NCBI GenBank assembly: GCA_029263235.1
Contig: JAJCXW010000216.1
Location: forward strand, 1 to 37,883
DNA length: 37,883 bases
Source: Acidimicrobiales bacterium
GTDB taxonomy: Bacteria > Actinomycetota > Acidimicrobiia > Acidimicrobiales > Aldehydirespiratoraceae
Direction: 5' to 3'
How positions within the stretch are numbered: the stretch's first letter is position 1; every line of letters starts with the position of its first letter. A program made the translations under genes and the position numbers. A model generated the notes under the pieces. That model saw only the letters and a program-made list of their open reading frames with translations, made no database searches and had not been told where the DNA came from. Below are positions 1-6,547 of the stretch, one piece after another.

Positions 1-1
1 C

Positions 2-91
2 ATCGCTGAACTCTGCCATCGACGGGGCCTGATCACACCGCGGTTCAACGACCTGAGCCATCAGGAATGGATCCTTCGTGGTCGGACCTAG
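2..91 (+). CDS. C-terminal end of an unidentified protein (5' truncated)
   Basis: An open frame enters from the left edge and ends at TAG 89-91. It encodes about 29 residues ending in HQEWILRGRT. The other two forward frames stop within 30 bases, and the third codon positions are mostly G or C, so this looks like the tail of a real gene. Too little is left to assign a family. Its stop codon overlaps the TAGAGT hexamer proposed as the -10 element of the next gene. Confidence 0.5.
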   Translation: MAELCHRRGLITPRFNDLSHQEWILRGRT

Positions 92-94
92 AGT
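89..94 (+). promoter_or_regulatory. Candidate -10 element of a leaderless promoter (TAGAGT)
   Basis: TAGAGT fits the actinobacterial -10 consensus TANNNT and lies 6 nt before the ATG at 101. The transcript would therefore begin at or next to the start codon. No Shine-Dalgarno sequence is visible upstream of that ATG, and no clear -35 is seen. The same hexamer precedes uvrA at the same spacing. Confidence 0.4.
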
Positions 95-100
95 GATTCG

Positions 101-388
101 ATGAAGAAGGCAAGGATCGAGCGCCGTCTGAACGTGATCAGCAGCCAGATCCGTGGGCTGCGCGACGATCTTCGTGAATCCGACCACCAGTCGCGGCAAC
201 TCTCCGACGAGGCCGACGACGCCCGTTTGCGGGCTCTCGTGTCGGAAACCCCGCTGGCCGAACGTGAGCATCGCCAGGCCGACCGCCACGCCGAGCGACT
301 TCGCCGACACCGGGAACGGTCCCAGACCCGTATCCGCGAGCTGGAGCAGGAACAGAACGACCTGCTCGATCGCATCAGCGAACTGTGA
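101..388 (+). CDS. Small conserved coiled-coil protein of unknown function
   Basis: A 95-residue, highly charged protein with no signal peptide or membrane segment. It is rich in Arg, Glu, Asp and Leu with heptad-like spacing over most of its length (RIERRLNVISSQIRGL, then RTRIRELEQEQNDLLDRIS-like), so an extended helical hairpin or coiled coil is likely. The central segment DDARLRALVSETPLAEREHR resembles small uncharacterised actinobacterial proteins I have seen, but no function is known to me. The stop overlaps the pdtaR GTG start (GTGA), implying translational coupling and a shared transcript. A role connected with the ANTAR regulator is inferred from position only. The start has no SD but has a -10-like hexamer 6 nt upstream. 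Confidence 0.75.
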   Translation: MKKARIERRLNVISSQIRGLRDDLRESDHQSRQLSDEADDARLRALVSETPLAEREHRQADRHAERLRRHRERSQTRIRELEQEQNDLLDRISEL

Positions 389-993
389 GCGAAACGCCGG
401 CGGGATCGCCCGTTGCGGCGGCGGTGCGTGTGCTGGTTGCTGAGGACGAAGCGATAATCCGTCTCGATCTGGTCGAGACACTCGAATCCGAGGGATACGA
501 GGTGGTCGCGTCCACCGGCCGAGGAGACGACGCGATCCGATTGGCCACCGAACTCGAACCCGATGTGGCACTGCTCGACATCAAGATGCCGGGAGCCAAC
601 GGGATAGAGGTTGCCCGTCAGATCTCCGAGGTGGGTTCGTCGGCGGTGGTGATTCTCACGGCGTTCGGCCAGCGCGAGCTGATAGACGACGCCAAGGCTG
701 CAGGCGTCATGGCCTATCTCGTGAAGCCCTACCGGCGATCCGATCTCATACCGGCGGTCGAATTGGCTCGGGCTCGATTTCGTGATCTGCAGGCAGCGGA
801 GGGCCATGTCGACGACCTTCAGCGTCGCCTGCGCGCCCGTGGATTGATCGAGAAGGCCAAGGGACATCTGATCGACCAGCATTCGTTCAGCGAGGCCGAC
901 GCCTTCGGCTTCATCCAGCGAACCGCAATGTCGGAGCGTCGAAAGATGGTCGACGTGGCTTCCGAGGTGCTGGAGGGGTCGCTCAGCCCGTGA
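385..993 (+). CDS. pdtaR: ANTAR-domain response regulator, PdtaR type
   Basis: A 202-residue two-domain protein. Residues about 14-130 form a receiver domain. The acidic pocket is E20/D21, the phosphoacceptor is Asp65 in LLDIKMPG, the switch Thr is T92 in ILTAFG, and the conserved Lys is K114 in YLVKPY. Residues about 139-200 form an ANTAR RNA-binding domain (RGLIEKAKGHLIDQHSFSEADAF). In this family phosphorylation promotes dimerisation of ANTAR, which then binds paired hairpins near terminators to cause antitermination. In mycobacteria the partner kinase PdtaS is encoded elsewhere, and no kinase is adjacent here. The GTG start overlaps the TGA of the coiled-coil gene. polA follows after 19 nt, matching the mycobacterial neighbourhood. 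All receiver residues needed for phosphorylation are present. Confidence 0.93.
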   Translation: MSETPAGSPVAAAVRVLVAEDEAIIRLDLVETLESEGYEVVASTGRGDDAIRLATELEPDVALLDIKMPGANGIEVARQISEVGSSAVVILTAFGQRELIDDAKAAGVMAYLVKPYRRSDLIPAVELARARFRDLQAAEGHVDDLQRRLRARGLIEKAKGHLIDQHSFSEADAFGFIQRTAMSERRKMVDVASEVLEGSLSP

Positions 994-998
994 GTGAG

Positions 999-1004
999 TA
1001 GGGT
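999..1004 (+). promoter_or_regulatory. Candidate -10 element for polA (TAGGGT)
   Basis: TAGGGT fits TANNNT and lies 8 nt before the polA ATG, in the 19-nt gap after pdtaR. There is no good SD for polA, so a leaderless transcript in addition to read-through from pdtaR is plausible. No -35 is evident. Confidence 0.33.
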
Positions 1005-1012
1005 CGTCAGCC

Positions 1013-3685
1013 ATGCCGAAGGTGATGCTGGTCGACGGAAATTCACTCACGTATCGGGCGTTTTTCGCGCTCCCGACCGACATGGCCACAGCGTCGGGTC
1101 AGGTCACCAATGCCGTCTACGGCTTCACGTCGATGCTCATCAATCTGCTGAAGGAACACCAGCCCGATCTGCTGGGTGTTGCCTTCGATCGCCGTGAGCC
1201 GACCTTCCGCCACGAGGCGCTACCCAGCTACAAGGCCAACCGCGACGCAACCCCCGACATCCTGATTCAACAGATGGGGCTGGTTCGTAAGCTCCTCGAC
1301 ACCCTGGCGATCCAATCGATCGACCTCAAAGGGTTCGAAGCCGACGACATCATCGCCACGCTGGCCACCGAAGGCCGCGACCGGGGCGACGATGTCGTGA
1401 TCGTCACCGGCGACCGCGACAGCTATCAACTGGTGGAAGACCCCCACGTGAAGGTCCTCTACAACAAACGCGGGGTCTCTGACTACGCCTTCTACGACGA
1501 AGACGGAATCTTCGAACGCACCGGCGTCCGCCCTGTCGACTATGTGCAGTACGCGGCGATGCGAGGAGATCCGTCGGACAATCTGCCCGGGGTTCCCGGG
1601 GTGGGGGAGAAGACCGCCGCGAAGCTGATCAATGAGCGAGGCGGCATCGATGGCATCTATGCCAGCCTCGATGAGCTGACCCCGAAGCTCCGAGAGAACC
1701 TCGCCGCCAGCCAGGACAAGGTCCGCAGCAACATCGAGATGATGACCCTGGTCCGCGACGTCGATCTGCCGGTCGGGGTCGCCGACCTCGTGCGAGGAGA
1801 TGTCGACGAAGGGGCCGTGCGAGACCTGTTCGACTTTCTCGAGTTCCGCAACCTCCACGGGAGACTGGCCGCGGTGATCGACGGCCTCGATGCCGACGAA
1901 TCCTCGGGAACAGAAACCGTGGTCCTCGAGGCAGAGGTCTCGGTGGCCGAGTCAGCGTCGGACGCGATCGCGGCGATGGCCGAAGCCGGCGAAACATCAG
2001 GTTCCAGGCCGGTGGCGATGGCAATGGACGACGACATCGGGCTCGGGCTGGTGATCGTGGTCGACCCACCGATGGCCGGAACGGTCTTCATCCCCGGCGG
2101 GCTGCTCGAAGACGACGAAGTCAAGGCGACATTGGCTGAATTCGTAGCGGCCAATGGGCCCGGCATCGCCATGCATGGCGCCAAGACGGCTATACGGCAC
2201 CTTCTCGAGATCGGGATCGACATGAGAGGGCTTGTGTTCGACACCCGGCTGGCGGCCTACCTGATCGATCCCGCCCACCGGTCCTATGAGATCGCCGACA
2301 TTCTCGGTCGATTCGCCGGACTCGAACTCCCGGAGTCGGGCCCACCCGACGGGCAACTTGATCTCACAGGCGAGACCGAGCCCGACCATCTCCAACTGGC
2401 CCGCCAGGCTCTGGCTGTCGACCGGCTGGTGGTTCCGATGGGCGACGCGATGAAGGCGCTCGAACTCCACGAACTCCACGACGAGCTCGAGATCCCGTTG
2501 GTGCGGGTCCTGTCCCGCATGGAGAGCATCGGCATCGGAGTCGACCGTGCCGTCCTCACCCGTATTCGCGACGAACTCGACTCAGGCGCCGCCGATCTGC
2601 GGGCCGCGGTGATCGCCGATGCCGGCCACGACTTCAACGTCAACTCGACCAAACAGCTTCGAGAGGTCCTGTTCGAAGAGCTGGGCCTCACCCCCCAGAA
2701 AAAGACCAAGACCGGGTTCAGCACCGATGCCCAGTCACTCGAAAAGCTGCGCGGCGATCATGTGATCATCGAGCACCTGCTCGAATACCGCGAGCTCGAG
2801 AAGCTGCGATCCACCTACGGCGAAGGCCTTCTCGCCGAGGTCGGGCCGGGTGATCGAATCCGGGCCACGTTCAACCAAACCGTGGCCAGAACCGGCCGCC
2901 TGAGCTCTGATGCCCCCAATCTCCACAACATTCCGGTGCGATCCGAACGGGGACGGGTGTTCAGAACGGCGTTCGTGGCCCCCGAAGGCAACCTTCTGGT
3001 GGTCGCCGACTACGACCAGATCGAACTGCGATGCATCGCTCATCTCGCAGAGGATCCCGGCCTGATCGGCGCATTCGACGTGGGCGACGACATCCACACC
3101 ACCGTGGCGGCACGGGTCTTCGGCGTTTCCCCGGCAGAGGTCGACCACCAGATGCGTTCCAGGGCGAAGATGGTCTCCTACGGCCTGGCCTACGGAATGG
3201 AGGCCTACGGCCTGGCCCAAAGGCTCAACATTCCCACGGGAGAAGCCAGCGAGATTCTCGAATCGTATTTCGAGCAGTTTCCTTCGGTGCGGGCCTACAT
3301 GGACCAGACCGTCGCCGAGGCCCGTTCCAAGGGCTACACCCTCACGCTGTTTGGTCGACGGCGCCAGATCCCGGAACTCGCCTCGGGAAACCGGCAGGTC
3401 CGTCAGGCCGGAGAGCGCCAGGCCATGAACGCCGGGATCCAAGGACTCGCCGCCGACATCTTCAAGGTGGCACTGATACATCTCGATGCCGGGCTCGAAG
3501 AAGCGGAGCTTCGTAGCCGGATCGTGCTGCAAGTACACGACGAGATCCTTGTCGAGTCAGCCCTCGACGAGGTCGACGAAGTCACCGATTTGGTGAGGTC
3601 GACCATGACCGGTGCCTACCAACTCAGGGTCCCGCTCGAGGTCGATCTCAACGTGGCCTCCACGTGGGCTGGAGCCAAAGGCTGA
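1013..3685 (+). CDS. polA: DNA polymerase I
   Basis: A full-length 890-residue family A polymerase that fills gaps in excision repair and removes Okazaki primers. The N-terminal 5' nuclease domain (about 1-290) has its acidic sites: D8 in VDGNS, FEADDIIATLA, VTGDRDSYQL and MRGDPSDNLPG. The 3'-5' exonuclease-like domain (about 310-490) lacks the DxE of the proofreading site; the aligned stretch reads VAMAMDDDIG, so it is predicted inactive, as in other actinobacterial PolA. The polymerase domain has motif A (VVADYDQIELR, catalytic D666), the motif B/O-helix (RSRAKMVSYGLAYGM) and motif C (QVHDEILVES, D843). The O-helix carries Tyr723 where E. coli has Phe762. The ATG start gives MPKVMLVDGNS, the family N-terminus. 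Confidence 0.98.
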   Translation: MPKVMLVDGNSLTYRAFFALPTDMATASGQVTNAVYGFTSMLINLLKEHQPDLLGVAFDRREPTFRHEALPSYKANRDATPDILIQQMGLVRKLLDTLAIQSIDLKGFEADDIIATLATEGRDRGDDVVIVTGDRDSYQLVEDPHVKVLYNKRGVSDYAFYDEDGIFERTGVRPVDYVQYAAMRGDPSDNLPGVPGVGEKTAAKLINERGGIDGIYASLDELTPKLRENLAASQDKVRSNIEMMTLVRDVDLPVGVADLVRGDVDEGAVRDLFDFLEFRNLHGRLAAVIDGLDADESSGTETVVLEAEVSVAESASDAIAAMAEAGETSGSRPVAMAMDDDIGLGLVIVVDPPMAGTVFIPGGLLEDDEVKATLAEFVAANGPGIAMHGAKTAIRHLLEIGIDMRGLVFDTRLAAYLIDPAHRSYEIADILGRFAGLELPESGPPDGQLDLTGETEPDHLQLARQALAVDRLVVPMGDAMKALELHELHDELEIPLVRVLSRMESIGIGVDRAVLTRIRDELDSGAADLRAAVIADAGHDFNVNSTKQLREVLFEELGLTPQKKTKTGFSTDAQSLEKLRGDHVIIEHLLEYRELEKLRSTYGEGLLAEVGPGDRIRATFNQTVARTGRLSSDAPNLHNIPVRSERGRVFRTAFVAPEGNLLVVADYDQIELRCIAHLAEDPGLIGAFDVGDDIHTTVAARVFGVSPAEVDHQMRSRAKMVSYGLAYGMEAYGLAQRLNIPTGEASEILESYFEQFPSVRAYMDQTVAEARSKGYTLTLFGRRRQIPELASGNRQVRQAGERQAMNAGIQGLAADIFKVALIHLDAGLEEAELRSRIVLQVHDEILVESALDEVDEVTDLVRSTMTGAYQLRVPLEVDLNVASTWAGAKG

Positions 3686-3728
3686 GGCCGCGGGTGTTGC
3701 CTGTGGATGAGGCGGATAGCGTTGGGAC

Positions 3729-3766
3729 GTCGTCACCCGACGACCCTACGTGGCCCTATGCCACGT
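3729..3766 (+). promoter_or_regulatory. Two tandem hairpins in the rpsA leader
   Basis: Two perfect stem-loops sit back to back upstream of rpsA. The first is GTCGTC-accc-GACGAC (3729-3744). The second is ACGTGGC-cctat-GCCACGT (3748-3766), a 7-bp stem. Neither is followed by a T-run, so they are not intrinsic terminators. The hexamer TAGCGT at 3717-3722 could be a -10 that starts transcription close to 3729, though its -35 is poor. If the rpsA start is GTG 3800, the hairpins lie in the 5' UTR. E. coli S1 is known to repress its own mRNA through a structured leader. Extending that to this leader is inference. Confidence 0.45.
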
Positions 3767-3799
3767 CGTGACCCTATTCCCTCTACAAAGCAGCCAACC

Positions 3800-5341
3800 G
3801 TGTCAGATCAGACCGTTCCCGCCGCCTCCGAATCGGAGTTCGGCACCTTCAATGCCGATGGCACCTATACCCCTCGCCAGATAATCGACACCGACCTCAA
3901 GGGCGTCGATATCGAAGAGGCCTACACCTCCACGATGGTTCTCGTCGAAGACGGCCAACTCGTGGAAGGCACCGTGGTCAGAGTCGACCACGACGAAGTC
4001 CTACTCGACATCGGCTACAAGTCCGAGGGCGTCATACCCGCCCGAGAGCTGTCGATTCGCAACGACGTCGACCCATCCGAGGTCGTGTCGATGGGCGAGA
4101 AGATCGAAGCTCTCGTCATCACCAAAGAAGACAAGGAAGGACGTCTCGTCCTTTCGAAGAAGCGGGCGCAGTACGAACGTGCCTGGGGCCGCATCGAGGA
4201 CGTCAAGGAAGCCGAAGGCGTCGTCAAGGGTCTGGTCATCGAGGTCGTCAAGGGCGGCCTGATCATGGATATCGGCCTTCGCGGCTTCCTTCCGGCCTCT
4301 CTCGTGGAGCTCCGTCGGGTGCGCGACCTTCAGCCCTACGTCGGAAAGGAACTCGACGCCAAGATCATCGAGCTCGACAAGAACCGCAACAACGTCGTGC
4401 TTTCTCGTCGAGCCTGGCTCGAGGAGACCCAGCGCGACCAGCGCGAGGAGTTCCTCGACAACCTCAAGCCCGGCGAGCGTCGCACTGGCGTTGTTTCGTC
4501 GGTGGTCAACTTCGGTGCGTTCGTCGATCTCGGCGGCATGGACGGACTCATCCACGTCTCGGAACTGTCGTGGAAGCACGTCGATCACCCGAGTTCTGTC
4601 GTCTCTGTCGGTGACGAAATCGAAGTCGAGGTCCTCGAAGTCGATCTCGACCGCGAACGAATCAGTCTCTCGCTCAAGGCCACCCAGCAGGATCCTTGGC
4701 AGGAATTCGCCGGAAGCCATCGAGTTGGCGAGCTTGTCTACGGCCGTGTCACCAAGTTGGTTCCGTTCGGCTCGTTCGTTCAGGTCGGTGACGGCATCGA
4801 AGGTCTGGTCCACATCTCGGAGATGTCGGCCCACCACATCGATCTTCCCGAGCAGGTCGTCACTCCCGGCGAAGAGCTTTGGGTCAAGATCATCGATCTC
4901 GATCTGCAGCGCCGTCGTATCAGCCTGTCGATCAAGCAGGCCGCGGAAGGCGGTCAGGTGGCAGCCGAGTACCAGGAGCACTTCGGCGAGCACGCCTACG
5001 ACACCGAAGGCAACTTCATCGGCGGTGAAAGCGACTCCGAAGGTCAGCAGGCCTGGGAGGAGTACTACGCCACCGCCGAAGACGATGCGACTGCTGTTGT
5101 AGGCGAGAGCGGCACCGACGACGACGGAACCGAATACGAATACGTCGAGGTCGAGGAAGAAGTCGACGTCGAAACGGTCGAGGAACCCGCTGCTGAGGCA
5201 GTTGAGGAACCCGCTGCCGAGGCGGTCGAGGAGACCGCCGCAGAGGTAGTCGAAGAGGCCGCTGTCGAGACCGCAGTCGAGGCTGCCGTCGAAACCGACG
5301 GTGAAGCCGTCGAAGCCGAATCAGACATCGAAGAAACCTGA
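3800..5341 (+). CDS. rpsA: 30S ribosomal protein S1
   Basis: S1 helps the 30S subunit capture and unfold mRNA. From GTG 3800 the protein has 513 residues with four S1 (OB-fold) repeats: VEGTVVRVDHDEVLLDIGY, VKGLVIEVVKGGLIMDIG, RTGVVSSVVNFGAFVDLG and VYGRVTKLVPFGSFVQVG. The sequence follows mycobacterial and Streptomyces S1 closely (PARELSIRNDVDPSEVVS, LDKNRNNVVLSRRAWLEE). The C-terminus is unusual: a highly acidic Glu/Val/Ala tail replaces the usual mycobacterial tail. The ORF track opens at ATG 3707, and ATG 3758 is also in frame. I prefer 3800 because residues before it are unlike S1 and cover the tandem hairpins, but its SD is weak, so the start is uncertain. A strong terminator follows. 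Confidence 0.95.
   Translation: MSDQTVPAASESEFGTFNADGTYTPRQIIDTDLKGVDIEEAYTSTMVLVEDGQLVEGTVVRVDHDEVLLDIGYKSEGVIPARELSIRNDVDPSEVVSMGEKIEALVITKEDKEGRLVLSKKRAQYERAWGRIEDVKEAEGVVKGLVIEVVKGGLIMDIGLRGFLPASLVELRRVRDLQPYVGKELDAKIIELDKNRNNVVLSRRAWLEETQRDQREEFLDNLKPGERRTGVVSSVVNFGAFVDLGGMDGLIHVSELSWKHVDHPSSVVSVGDEIEVEVLEVDLDRERISLSLKATQQDPWQEFAGSHRVGELVYGRVTKLVPFGSFVQVGDGIEGLVHISEMSAHHIDLPEQVVTPGEELWVKIIDLDLQRRRISLSIKQAAEGGQVAAEYQEHFGEHAYDTEGNFIGGESDSEGQQAWEEYYATAEDDATAVVGESGTDDDGTEYEYVEVEEEVDVETVEEPAAEAVEEPAAEAVEETAAEVVEEAAVETAVEAAVETDGEAVEAESDIEET
5177..5296 (+). repeat. Imperfect 24-bp tandem repeats encoding the acidic S1 tail
   Basis: About five 24-nt units encode VEEPAAEA, VEEPAAEA, VEETAAEV, VEEAAVET and AVEAAVET. 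The first two are nearly identical in DNA and the later ones have diverged. This is an in-frame coding repeat within rpsA that probably expands or contracts by slippage. It is not a CRISPR array, because there are no spacers. Confidence 0.75.
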
Positions 5342-5378
5342 TCCTCCGGGCCGATCGGGCCCATCACAGAATCATCGA

Positions 5379-5415
5379 GAAGGGGCACCCGAAAGGGTGC
5401 CTCTTCCGGTTTTTT
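5379..5415 (+). terminator. Rho-independent terminator of rpsA
   Basis: The stem GAAGGGGCACCC pairs with GGGTGCCTCTTC (12 bp, one G-T pair) around a GAAA tetraloop and is followed after three bases by six T residues (5410-5415). It lies 38 nt after the rpsA stop. This is the clearest intrinsic terminator in the window and separates rpsA from the Tad locus. Confidence 0.92.
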
Positions 5416-5479
5416 GGTGTCTTGGAACGGCACAACGGATCAAGACCTCGCCTCGAAGTGCCGACGAGATGGAAATCAG

Positions 5480-5498
5480 CCGCGCGAACTATGCGCGG
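5480..5498 (+). other. Inverted repeat in the region upstream of the Tad operon
   Basis: CCGCGC-gaactat-GCGCGG is a perfect 6-bp inverted repeat. It lies in the roughly 170 bp between the rpsA terminator and the chosen cpaB start, where the Tad promoter should be. I could not find a convincing -10/-35 pair in this stretch. The repeat could be an operator, or could be chance in GC-rich DNA. If cpaB actually starts at ATG 5470, the repeat is coding. Confidence 0.3.
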
Positions 5499-5588
5499 TG
5501 GTCCGTGGTCCCGGGTCGAATGCCTCACATACGAGTGGGAACAGCCGACAGGTTCGCGGAAGGTCGTCTCCCGACAAACGAGGGTCCC

Positions 5589-6542
5589 GTGGGTTCACGA
5601 AAAACACTCATCCTGATATCAGCGATAGCAGTAGGTGCCTTTGCCGGCTTCGCACTGCTCAGCTACATCCGTGGAATCGAGGACGGTGTGTATCAAGACG
5701 CACAGCCGGTCCAGGTTCTGATCGCCACCGCCGACATCCCCCAGGGGACGCCGGCGTCTGACGCCCTGCAGGCTGTGGAGGTGAAAGACATCCCGCTGGA
5801 GATCCGGCCATCGACCTACATCCCGGCCGAGGGCACCGATGAGCTCGCCGGCCTGGTCGCTCTGAGCGACATCCCGCGCAACCAGATCATCATTCGCGGC
5901 CTCTTCGTCGACCCGACCGTGATCCAGCAGTCGTTCAAGGACCAGATACCGACTGGCCAGGTGGCCGTGTCGGTCTCGGTCGCCCAAGTTCGAGCCGTCG
6001 GCGGCTATCTCCAGCCTGGAGACGAAGTCAACATCATGGTGAACGACGCCGGGTTCGGCTGCGGTGACGACGAGGAGGAGACCACGAACGCCGACGCTCC
6101 TCCCACCACGACGATCGGACTGGAGGCCGAGCCGGCCCAGGAGTACTGCTCGTACTCCCAGCCGTCGCGCTACGTCTTCCAGCGAGTGAAGATCCTCGCC
6201 ATCGGCGACCGTCAGGCCCTTCAGCCAGGACAAACGTCCGATGCGGCGCTTGTCCCGGTCGGCGGAACCATCACCTTCATGGTTCCCAACGAGGCCGCCC
6301 AGATCATCACCTCCCTCGACCCCACGCTGATGTACCTGACGCTTCTCCCCGAGGACTACCAGGCTGAGCCTCTCCCGGCTCTGTCCACCGATGTCATCGA
6401 GGGCCCGACTCCCGCAGAGCTGCCTGAGTGCCTCACCCCGTATGGGGTTGACGGCTACGTGGCCGGCGATGCGCCTGGCCTTACTGAAGGCCCCGCAGAA
6501 TTTGTCTCCGGTTACAGCTGCCAGGCGATCTGGGAAGGATGA
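5589..6542 (+). CDS. cpaB: Flp pilus assembly protein CpaB/RcpC (SAF domain)
   Basis: First gene of the Tad operon. From GTG 5589 it has 317 residues: a single N-terminal membrane segment (LILISAIAVGAFAGFALLSYI), then a SAF domain (about 40-110; VQVLIATADIPQGTPASDALQ, which ends with a hydrophobic IPRNQIIIRGL strand), then the RcpC region (about 115 on; QVAVSVSVAQVRAVGGYLQPGDEVNIMV). CpaB is an extracytoplasmic assembly factor of Tad pili. Here there is an acidic, threonine-rich insert bounded by cysteines (FGCGDDEEE to EYCSY), and a C-terminal pair (PECLTPYG, GYSCQA), suggesting two disulfides. In-frame starts at 5470 and 5520 exist. I chose 5589 because it gives a normal short N-terminus and has GAGGG upstream. 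The stop is followed at once by cpaE. Confidence 0.88.
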   Translation: MGSRKTLILISAIAVGAFAGFALLSYIRGIEDGVYQDAQPVQVLIATADIPQGTPASDALQAVEVKDIPLEIRPSTYIPAEGTDELAGLVALSDIPRNQIIIRGLFVDPTVIQQSFKDQIPTGQVAVSVSVAQVRAVGGYLQPGDEVNIMVNDAGFGCGDDEEETTNADAPPTTTIGLEAEPAQEYCSYSQPSRYVFQRVKILAIGDRQALQPGQTSDAALVPVGGTITFMVPNEAAQIITSLDPTLMYLTLLPEDYQAEPLPALSTDVIEGPTPAELPECLTPYGVDGYVAGDAPGLTEGPAEFVSGYSCQAIWEG

Positions 6543-6547
6543 CCACC

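Noticed and set aside
1220-1858. Antisense ORFs within polA and rpsA, including 4001-4993
   Set aside because: Shadow frames produced by the strong codon bias of the sense genes. Asp/Leu/Val-rich without any motif.
5177-5296. Tandem repeats considered as a CRISPR array
   Set aside because: Units are directly adjacent with no spacers, and the repeat is in frame, encoding the acidic S1 tail.
5301-5588. N-terminal extension of the cpaB ORF back to 5301
   Set aside because: It runs through the end of rpsA and its intrinsic terminator. Family members begin close to the membrane helix.
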